Below are positions 58,802 to 64,000 of a DNA stretch of 64,000 bases, piece by piece. The DNA comes from Rhizobium bangladeshense (GTDB taxonomy: Bacteria > Pseudomonadota > Alphaproteobacteria > Rhizobiales > Rhizobiaceae). A program made the translations under genes and the position numbers. Position 1 is the stretch's first letter, and every line of letters begins with the position of its first letter. The notes below the pieces were generated by a model. It ran no database searches. It had not been told where the DNA came from and was given only the letters and a program-made list of their open reading frames with translations. The stretch spans positions 48,827 through 112,826 of the forward strand of contig NZ_LYPL01000018.1 in assembly GCF_001662075.1 (NCBI RefSeq), read 5' to 3'.

Positions 58802-59502
58802 GCCTGCACCTCCGGGAGTGCCGTCATCGCTTGCCGGCCGACACGGCGACCGAAAAGCCGCATGCCAATCAGGGCAAGAGCGGCACGCAGTGCCAGCGCC
58901 AAGCCAAGGTAGATCAGCGTGACGGCGATATAGATTTCGAAGGACCGATAGGTCTGCGATTCGATGAAGGCAGCCGAGGCGGCGAGTTCCTGGGTCGATA
59001 TGGCTGAGCAAATACTGGAGGCCAGCATCATCAGCACGAATTGGCTGCACAGCGCCGGATAGACTTTGGCGATCGCCGGCACGATGATGACATGGCGATA
59101 GATTTGGAACCGCGTGAGCCCCAAGGCCTCGCCGGCCTCGATCTGCGACCTGTGGATTGCCTCGATGCCGGCCCGAATGATCTCCGTTGAATAGGCGGCA
59201 AGGTTGATTGTCATCCCGATCAGCGCGGCCGTATCGGCGCCGACGCGCAGGCCGAGGCCCGGCAGGCCGAAATAAACGATGAACAGCTGGACCAGGAAGG
59301 GCGTATTGCGGATGATCTCGACATAGGCATCGACCAGAAGGCGGACCACACCGCCCCAGATGGAGCGTACCGAGGCAAGCGCGATGCCGGCAGCGCAGCC
59401 GAGAATGATCGACAGCACCGACAGTTTGATCGTCAGCCAGATACCGCGGAAGATCTGCTCCTGGTATTGGGCCAGCACGCCGAACTGAAATGTGTAGGAC
59501 AT
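58798..59502 (-). CDS. Polar-amino-acid-type ABC transporter permease 1
   Basis: The 234-residue permease starts at the ATG at 59502 (MSYTFQFGVLAQYQEQIFRG). It carries the family motifs GIWLTIKLSVLSIILG, EIIRNTPFLVQLFIVYFGLP and the coupling loop AYSTEIIRAGIEAIHRSQIEAGEALGL. It overlaps the second permease gene by four bases and follows the binding-protein gene with an intervening hairpin. Confidence 0.93.
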   Translation of the reverse strand: MSYTFQFGVLAQYQEQIFRGIWLTIKLSVLSIILGCAAGIALASVRSIWGGVVRLLVDAYVEIIRNTPFLVQLFIVYFGLPGLGLRVGADTAALIGMTINLAAYSTEIIRAGIEAIHRSQIEAGEALGLTRFQIYRHVIIVPAIAKVYPALCSQFVLMMLASSICSAISTQELAASAAFIESQTYRSFEIYIAVTLIYLGLALALRAALALIGMRLFGRRVGRQAMTALPEVQA

Positions 59503-59524
59503 GAAGACTCCGTGGTTATGGGAA

Positions 59525-59550
59525 ATCCGCCGGAGAAGTGGCCGGCGGAT
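59525..59550 (-). terminator. Intercistronic hairpin after the binding-protein gene
   Basis: ATCCGCCGG and CCGGCGGAT form a perfect 9-bp stem with an 8-base loop, in the 59-base gap between the binding-protein and permease genes. It probably stabilises the binding-protein message or partly terminates. Confidence 0.55.
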
Positions 59551-59561
59551 CAGAACTGCGG

Positions 59562-60365
59562 TCAGAACGTCGGCAGCGTCGGCATCGGCCGACCGGTCCA
59601 CTTGGTCGCAATCTTGTCGAGATCGCCTGAGATCTTCATCAGATAGATAGCGGTGTTAAGCCATTGACGCAGTTCGAAATCGTCCAGCTTGGTGGCCATC
59701 GAGTTTCCCTGCTGGAAGAAAGTGAAGCCGACTTGCAAGCCGGCATCCGGGCGCTGCTTGATTATCGCATCGCCAACCGTCGAGGGCAGCGCGACGGCAT
59801 CAACCTGGCCGGCGATCAGCGCCTGCGCGCTTGTGGAATCATCTTCGTAAACGACGATTTCCAGACCTGGAATCGCAGCCTTGCGGAGCGCCGTTTCCTG
59901 CGACGAACCCCGGTTGGCTGCGACGCGCTTGCCTTCGAGATCGGCAAGCTTGGCAAATTTCTGGTCCGGACCGGAGATAATGTCCATGTTGAAGGCGCTG
60001 TAGGGCTGGGTAAACATCACCGTCTTGGCACGCTCTCCCGTCGGCGCCAGGGTGGCGACGAGGAAATCGACCTTACCGGTCTGCAAGGCAGGAATGCGGG
60101 CCGGCGGCGTTAACGGCACAAGCTCGACCGGCAGCGATAAATAGCCCCCGATCAGGTTCGCGACATCGACATCGTAGCCGGTGGGGTTACCCTTTTCATC
60201 GACCATTCCCATGGGCGGCGCGCCGGTCAGCACGCCGATACGGACGGTGCCGCGCGAGATGATATCGTTCAGCGTGACGGCATTCGCCTCGACAGCAGAC
60301 GCCAAGCCGGCCGCGACGATGCTTATCGCGGCGAGTGCGGTTCGGATGCTATTTGAAAACTTCAT
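59562..60365 (-). CDS. Family 3 solute-binding protein of a polar-amino-acid-type ABC transporter
   Basis: The 267-residue protein starts at the ATG at 60365, with GGAGGAAG upstream. A Sec signal peptide (KFSNSIRTALAAISIVAAGLASAVEANA) ends near residue 29. The mature part has the HisJ/FliY pattern: LNDIISRGTVRIGVLTGAPPMG, GNPTGYDVDVANLIGGYL and LEGKRVAANRGSSQE. Such proteins bind polar amino acids, but some bind opines or other small acids. The GntR-like LacI regulator next door hints at a sugar-acid-like or conjugated ligand. It is the first gene of the operon. Confidence 0.92.
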   Translation of the reverse strand: MKFSNSIRTALAAISIVAAGLASAVEANAVTLNDIISRGTVRIGVLTGAPPMGMVDEKGNPTGYDVDVANLIGGYLSLPVELVPLTPPARIPALQTGKVDFLVATLAPTGERAKTVMFTQPYSAFNMDIISGPDQKFAKLADLEGKRVAANRGSSQETALRKAAIPGLEIVVYEDDSTSAQALIAGQVDAVALPSTVGDAIIKQRPDAGLQVGFTFFQQGNSMATKLDDFELRQWLNTAIYLMKISGDLDKIATKWTGRPMPTLPTF

Positions 60366-60510
60366 TGATCTTCCTCCTCTGGATGATTTCAAACGGTCAC
60401 GCTTTCCGCTCGCTTCTCCTTGCGAACCCCGTGTGCCGGACCTCCCAACGCCAGCATAAGAGCCTCCATCGCGCCGATCGGACGGCTTGAGATAGCGTGC
60501 TGCCAGCTTT

Positions 60511-60547
60511 AAGGTTATCGCTAACCTTGCGTAAAGTTATCGATAAC
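60511..60547. promoter_or_regulatory. Two GntR-like palindromes, LacI-family operators
   Basis: AAGGTTA-TCGC-TAACCTT (60511-60528) has perfect 7-bp arms. GTTATCGATAAC (60536-60547) is a perfect 12-bp palindrome. Both share the GTTATCG/TAAC core and resemble E. coli GntR/IdnR sites. They lie between the transporter operon and the divergent LacI-type gene. Confidence 0.82.
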
Positions 60548-60597
60548 ATAATGCTGCGTCAAGCGAATTCATGAGCATCCAAGAGCGGGAGAAAATC

Positions 60598-61620
60598 GTG
60601 GCTTCAGAGCGCCCCAAGACCGTCACACTAGCCGAAGTGGCCGCCAAGGCGGGGGTGAGCAAAATGACTGTCTCGAAGGTGTTGCGGGAGGTAGGCAACA
60701 TTTCGGAGGAAACACGGCAGAGGGTGAGGCAGGCGGCGCAAGAGCTTGGATACCTGCCCAACAGCCTCGCCGGTACATTGAGTTCCCGCAGAAGCCGGAT
60801 CGTGGCGGTCATCATCCCCTCGATCAGCGACATCGTTTATGCGGAAGTCCTCAGCGGGGTCAACGCCATGCTCAGGCCAAGCGGGTTCCAGACATTCATC
60901 GGAGAGTCGCAATTTGATCCCACCGTCGAAGCGGACCTGATCCGGGCAATGCTGTCGTTCCAGCCAGCCGGGCTCTTGCTGAACGGCGGCATGGCCAGGA
61001 GTGCTGATGCGGAAGCGCTTCTGGCGCGACGGAATTGCCCGGCAATCCAGCTTTGGGATTGCGACAGGAATGCGCTGGATTTCAGTGCCGGTCCATCGCA
61101 TGAGGAGGCGGGGCGCCTGGTTGCCAAACATTTCTTCGATCGCGGCCTGAGGCGCATTGCCTATGTGGGCGCCGAACTCGACAAGGACCTCAACGCCCGC
61201 CGGCGTCATATCGCGTTGAAATCATCGCTTGTCGCCGCCGACATCGACCTCGTCAGCGTGACCTGCGAGGACAAGCCGCGGCAAGCAGTTACCGGACGCT
61301 TCCTGACGGAGCAACTCATGCGGATGCATCCTGAAATCGATGGCATCCATTTCCTCAACGACGCTATGGCGCTGGGCGGGCTTTCCTATCTGCACCAAGC
61401 AGGGCTTCCGGTGCCGGAGCGGATTTCCGTGGTCGGCTTCAACGGCACTTCGCTCGCCAATGCGGTCCGAACGCGGCTCACCACAATCGATGTGCCCCGC
61501 ACGGAAATCGGAGAGAAGGCCGCACAGGCGCTGTTGCGGATGACCAAGGCAGAGCCCATGCCGGATTTTTGGCAAGCCCGGCTGGAAATGGTACAGGGCA
61601 ATACGACCCTCGCCATATAG
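60598..61620 (+). CDS. LacI-family transcriptional regulator (GntR-like subfamily)
   Basis: Read from the GTG at 60598, with GGGAG about six bases upstream, the protein has 340 residues; an ATG at 60571 without a ribosome-binding site is the alternative. The helix-turn-helix is VTLAEVAAKAGVSKMTVSKVLREVG, with hinge PNSLAGTLSS. The effector domain ends IHFLNDAMALGGLSYLHQAG and VVGFNGTSLANAV. It is clearly related to the threonate repressor at 19747-20745. It should control the divergent transporter operon through the palindromes just upstream. Confidence 0.92.
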   Translation: MASERPKTVTLAEVAAKAGVSKMTVSKVLREVGNISEETRQRVRQAAQELGYLPNSLAGTLSSRRSRIVAVIIPSISDIVYAEVLSGVNAMLRPSGFQTFIGESQFDPTVEADLIRAMLSFQPAGLLLNGGMARSADAEALLARRNCPAIQLWDCDRNALDFSAGPSHEEAGRLVAKHFFDRGLRRIAYVGAELDKDLNARRRHIALKSSLVAADIDLVSVTCEDKPRQAVTGRFLTEQLMRMHPEIDGIHFLNDAMALGGLSYLHQAGLPVPERISVVGFNGTSLANAVRTRLTTIDVPRTEIGEKAAQALLRMTKAEPMPDFWQARLEMVQGNTTLAI

Positions 61621-61743
61621 GCACCCATTGCCGTTTGGCGGCTTGGATGTGAGCCTCTCCTGATCCGCTTTGAATTTGGGTGTTCGTCAGCGGTGGCAAC
61701 GGGTCGCTTCCGCATTCCCATCCGCACGTGCTAAGGAGATCGC

Positions 61744-62412
61744 ATGCGACTGCTTGTGGTGGAGGACAACAAGGATCTGGCGGCCTGGCTGGGCAAAGCC
61801 CTGCGGCAGGCGCAATATACGATCGACATTGCCTATGACGGGGAGGACGCGGAGCATCTGCTCAAGGTGGCGGAATATTCGGCGATGATCCTCGACCTTT
61901 CGCTGCCGAAGCTTGATGGATTGACGCTTTTGAAGCGGCTGAGACAATCAGGCAACAAGCTCCCGATCATCATCCTGACTGCCAATGCGAGCCTGGACGG
62001 CCGGGTGGCGGGGCTCGACAGCGGCGCCGACGATTATCTCGCCAAGCCCTTCGAAATCGCCGAACTCGAAGCCAGGATCCGCGCGGTGGTGCGCCGCGGG
62101 CAGGACCGGGCATCATCGGAGATCACGGTCGGAAACCTGCGCTTTTCCGGCGGGACAAGGCAGTTCTTCGTCGAAGGCGAGCTGCTGCAATTGACGCCGC
62201 GCGAATATGCCGTTCTCGAGCAACTGGTCATGAAGGTGGGCAATACAGTCTCGAAGGCCGCGCTTTCCGAAAGCGTCTTCGGTTTTGACGACGAAGCGGA
62301 TCCGAGCGCCATCGAAATCTATGTCCACCGGCTTCGTAAGAAGCTCGAGGTCAGCTCCGTGCAGATCGCGACATTGCGCGGCCTCGGCTATCTCCTCAGA
62401 CATGTTCAGTAG
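61744..62412 (+). CDS. OmpR-family response regulator, TctD-like
   Basis: The 222-residue protein has a receiver domain (residues 1-115) with the acidic residues at MRLLVVEDNKDL, phospho-accepting Asp51 in MILDLSLPKLDG, and the Lys of DDYLAKPFEIAELE. The C-terminal winged helix (about 125-220) has LTPREYAVLEQLVMKVG and EIYVHRLRKKLE. AAGGAGATCGC precedes the ATG. Its stop overlaps the kinase start by 11 bases. TctD-type regulators usually activate tripartite tricarboxylate transporter genes, which would lie outside the window. Confidence 0.92.
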   Translation: MRLLVVEDNKDLAAWLGKALRQAQYTIDIAYDGEDAEHLLKVAEYSAMILDLSLPKLDGLTLLKRLRQSGNKLPIIILTANASLDGRVAGLDSGADDYLAKPFEIAELEARIRAVVRRGQDRASSEITVGNLRFSGGTRQFFVEGELLQLTPREYAVLEQLVMKVGNTVSKAALSESVFGFDDEADPSAIEIYVHRLRKKLEVSSVQIATLRGLGYLLRHVQ

Positions 62413-63802
62413 CGTCTTCAGCAAGGGCGGCGCCGCCCTTGGCCGGCTCAGCCAGAGCCTCAGGGTGCAATTGCTGTCCCTCGTGCTGCTGACGCTGTTC
62501 GGCGCGATCGGCTTCAACCTTTACGACAGCTTCTGGACGGCGGACGCCACGGCAAAACTGGTGACGGATCGCACGCTTCTGGCCTCTGCCCGGGTGATCG
62601 CTGAGGCGGTGCGCGTCGATGAGGGCGGCAATGTTCAGGTCGATGTGCCGCCTGCCGCACTCGAGATGTTCGATACGGGGTTCGGCGACCGCGTCTTTTA
62701 CCAAGTCATCACCGTGTGGGGCAATCTGGTGAGCGGCTTTCCCGACCTGCCGCTGCCAAGAGCCCAGCGCGTCGGCGAGGATCGCGCCTTCCACGGCGCG
62801 GACGTCCGCGTCCTGATGCTCGACCATCCCGTCGTCGGGCTTCCCGAGGACGGCACGATCTCGGTGACCGTCGCGGTGACGCATAACAGCCAGTTTGCGA
62901 TGCGGCGGCAGCTGTGGCTTTCGGATTTTTCCAAGCAATTCGTGCTCGTCTTCGTCGCAAGCCTTGTCACCATCCTCGGCCTTCAACGCGGCCTGGCGCC
63001 GGCCCTGAGACTGCGGGATGCAGTGCGCCAGCGCGGCCGAAATCGTCTCGATCCGCTGGCGCCCGAGATGGTGCAGAGCGAACTGCGCCCGCTCGTCGAT
63101 GCGCTGAACGACCATATGGAGCGGGTGCAGAGCCAGATGGCCGCGCAGCGGCGGTTCGTATCGAATGCGGCGCATCAGCTCAGAACGCCGCTCGCGCTGA
63201 TTTCGACGCAGGCCAGCGTGGCGGCCCGAGAAGACGATGCGGTTCGCCGCGACGAGGCGCTCGCCGCGCTTCGCACCAGCACCGGGCAGATTTCCCGCCT
63301 CGCCGGCCAGCTTCTCACCCTGTCGCGGGCCGAGCCTGGGAGCCGGCGCCAGCGCAACGACGTGACGGATCTCAGCAAGGCCGCCCGCGAAATATTGGAA
63401 GCGCACGCCGAAGAGGCGTTAAAGCGCAATATCGACGTCGGGCTGGAAGCGGACCGCCCCGTCATCGTCGAGGGCGACGGCACGATGCTGCGCGAAATGC
63501 TGGTCAACCTCATCGACAACGCCATCCGCTACAGCGATCGGGATGGACGGGTGACCGTCTCGGTCGGGCAGGCGGACGGAAGCGCCGTCGTGATCGTCGA
63601 GGACAGCGGGCCGGGCATTCCCCAAGGCGAGCGCGAACAGGTCTTCGAACGCTTCTACCGGATCATGGGGACTCAAAGCGAGGGGAGTGGCCTCGGGCTT
63701 GCGATTGTCCGCGAGGTCGTCGAAGGGGCCGGCGGTTCGGTGTCGCTCGGCGATGCTGAGGGCGGCGGTCTGGTGGTGACTGTGCGGCTGCCGCCTGCTT
63801 AG
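62402..63802 (+). CDS. Membrane sensor histidine kinase, TctE-like
   Basis: The 466-residue protein begins at the ATG at 62402 inside the end of the regulator gene; a longer frame to 62285 is a shadow. The first membrane segment is LLSLVLLTLFGAIGFNLY and the second is near residue 180 (FVLVFVASLVTILGLQ), enclosing a periplasmic sensor domain. The HisKA box is FVSNAAHQLRTPLALISTQA. The ATPase has MLVNLIDNAIRYSDRDG, EDSGPGIPQGE and GSGLGLAIVREVVEGAGG. It phosphorylates the regulator encoded just upstream. TctE-like sensors often detect citrate or other carboxylates. Confidence 0.92.
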   Translation: MFSSVFSKGGAALGRLSQSLRVQLLSLVLLTLFGAIGFNLYDSFWTADATAKLVTDRTLLASARVIAEAVRVDEGGNVQVDVPPAALEMFDTGFGDRVFYQVITVWGNLVSGFPDLPLPRAQRVGEDRAFHGADVRVLMLDHPVVGLPEDGTISVTVAVTHNSQFAMRRQLWLSDFSKQFVLVFVASLVTILGLQRGLAPALRLRDAVRQRGRNRLDPLAPEMVQSELRPLVDALNDHMERVQSQMAAQRRFVSNAAHQLRTPLALISTQASVAAREDDAVRRDEALAALRTSTGQISRLAGQLLTLSRAEPGSRRQRNDVTDLSKAAREILEAHAEEALKRNIDVGLEADRPVIVEGDGTMLREMLVNLIDNAIRYSDRDGRVTVSVGQADGSAVVIVEDSGPGIPQGEREQVFERFYRIMGTQSEGSGLGLAIVREVVEGAGGSVSLGDAEGGGLVVTVRLPPA

Positions 63803-64000
63803 ACGCGAAGTGCCTCCATAAAGCGCTGGATCTGGCGCCCGGAACGAGCTGATGGAGCCCCTCGCTCTCTATCCGGCGTCATCCTCGGCCTTGTGCCACT
63901 GCTGTCCGGTTTAAATTTGGTGGACATGGCGCACGGTGTTGATTCTACTCGTATTCGGATGTTTGGCGACAATCCCGGACACGAAAGAGGAGCAACACCG
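63803..64000. other. Right-edge region without an identified gene
   Basis: These 198 bases follow the kinase gene. A purine-rich GAAAGAGGAG at 63980-63989 may be a ribosome-binding site for a gene that starts beyond the window. TGTCC and GGACA flank a short A+T-rich segment near 63905-63927. I cannot assign it. Confidence 0.4.

Noticed and set aside
63803..64000. Insertion sequence end at the right edge
   Set aside because: Only a 5-bp inverted repeat is visible, with no transposase frame in the window.
1..64000. tRNA, rRNA, CRISPR array, prophage or conjugation genes
   Set aside because: Reading both strands I found no cloverleaf-like segment, no regularly spaced direct repeats and no phage or transfer protein motifs. 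A dedicated search could still find a short RNA.

Overview
The window looks like a stretch of a Rhizobium-type alphaproteobacterial replicon, perhaps a large plasmid or an accessory chromosomal region. The signs are high G+C, dense ABC-transporter and catabolic operons, a CIRCE-controlled groESL operon, and promoters of the alphaproteobacterial general-stress (EcfG) type. Species and replicon are inference; no replication, conjugation or symbiosis gene is visible. I saw no rRNA, tRNA, CRISPR array or intact insertion sequence.

Region 1 (1-16.1 kb) is amino-acid or opine-like catabolism. It holds a truncated D-amino-acid-oxidase-family (DAO) gene divergent from an Lrp regulator, a cupin, a four-gene operon for an HcnABC/opine-oxidase-like flavoprotein complex plus another DAO enzyme, and a racemase-superfamily protein that keeps only one of the two usual cysteines. 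An oligopeptide/opine-type ABC transporter follows, with a Tat-type binding protein and a fused double ATPase. Its operon starts with a HAD hydrolase and lies downstream of a class III aminotransferase and an acetyltransferase.

Region 2 (16.2-21.4 kb) encodes a complete L-threonate/tetronate pathway: otnK, otnI and ltnD on the minus strand, and a LacI-family regulator and otnC on the plus strand. Three copies of a 16-bp operator palindrome lie between the two arms.

Region 3 (21.6-30.3 kb) has a second HAD hydrolase and a PuuB-like amine oxidase facing a six-gene minus-strand operon: M20 deacetylase, 2-hydroxyacid dehydrogenase, second cupin, two aldehyde dehydrogenases and a tartrate/malate-type dehydrogenase. 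Cupin, HAD and DAO paralogues are shared with region 1, so the two regions may serve related substrates.

Region 4 (30.3-39.5 kb) contains small hypothetical genes, a LysR regulator beside an HPP-CBS membrane protein, a YdiJ-like D-2-hydroxyglutarate dehydrogenase, and groESL with a CIRCE element.

Region 5 (39.5-46.2 kb) looks like a general-stress block. Three promoters match or nearly match GGAAC-N16-CGTT, in front of small hydrophilic proteins, a DUF2934 and HD-domain group and a flavodoxin-fold reductase. A multi-PAS histidine kinase, a HIT protein and a toxin-antitoxin pair with a nonsense-interrupted PIN toxin follow.

Region 6 (46.3-57.3 kb) is a polyuronide/glycosaminoglycan-type utilisation locus: sugar ABC transporter, GH88 unsaturated uronyl hydrolase, DUF2264 and YesL proteins, and a divergent heparinase II/III-like lyase with a partner protein.

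Region 7 (57.4-63.8 kb) has a polar-amino-acid-type ABC transporter divergent from a second LacI-family regulator with GntR-like palindromes, then a TctD/TctE-like two-component system. The last 200 bases hold no gene I can identify.
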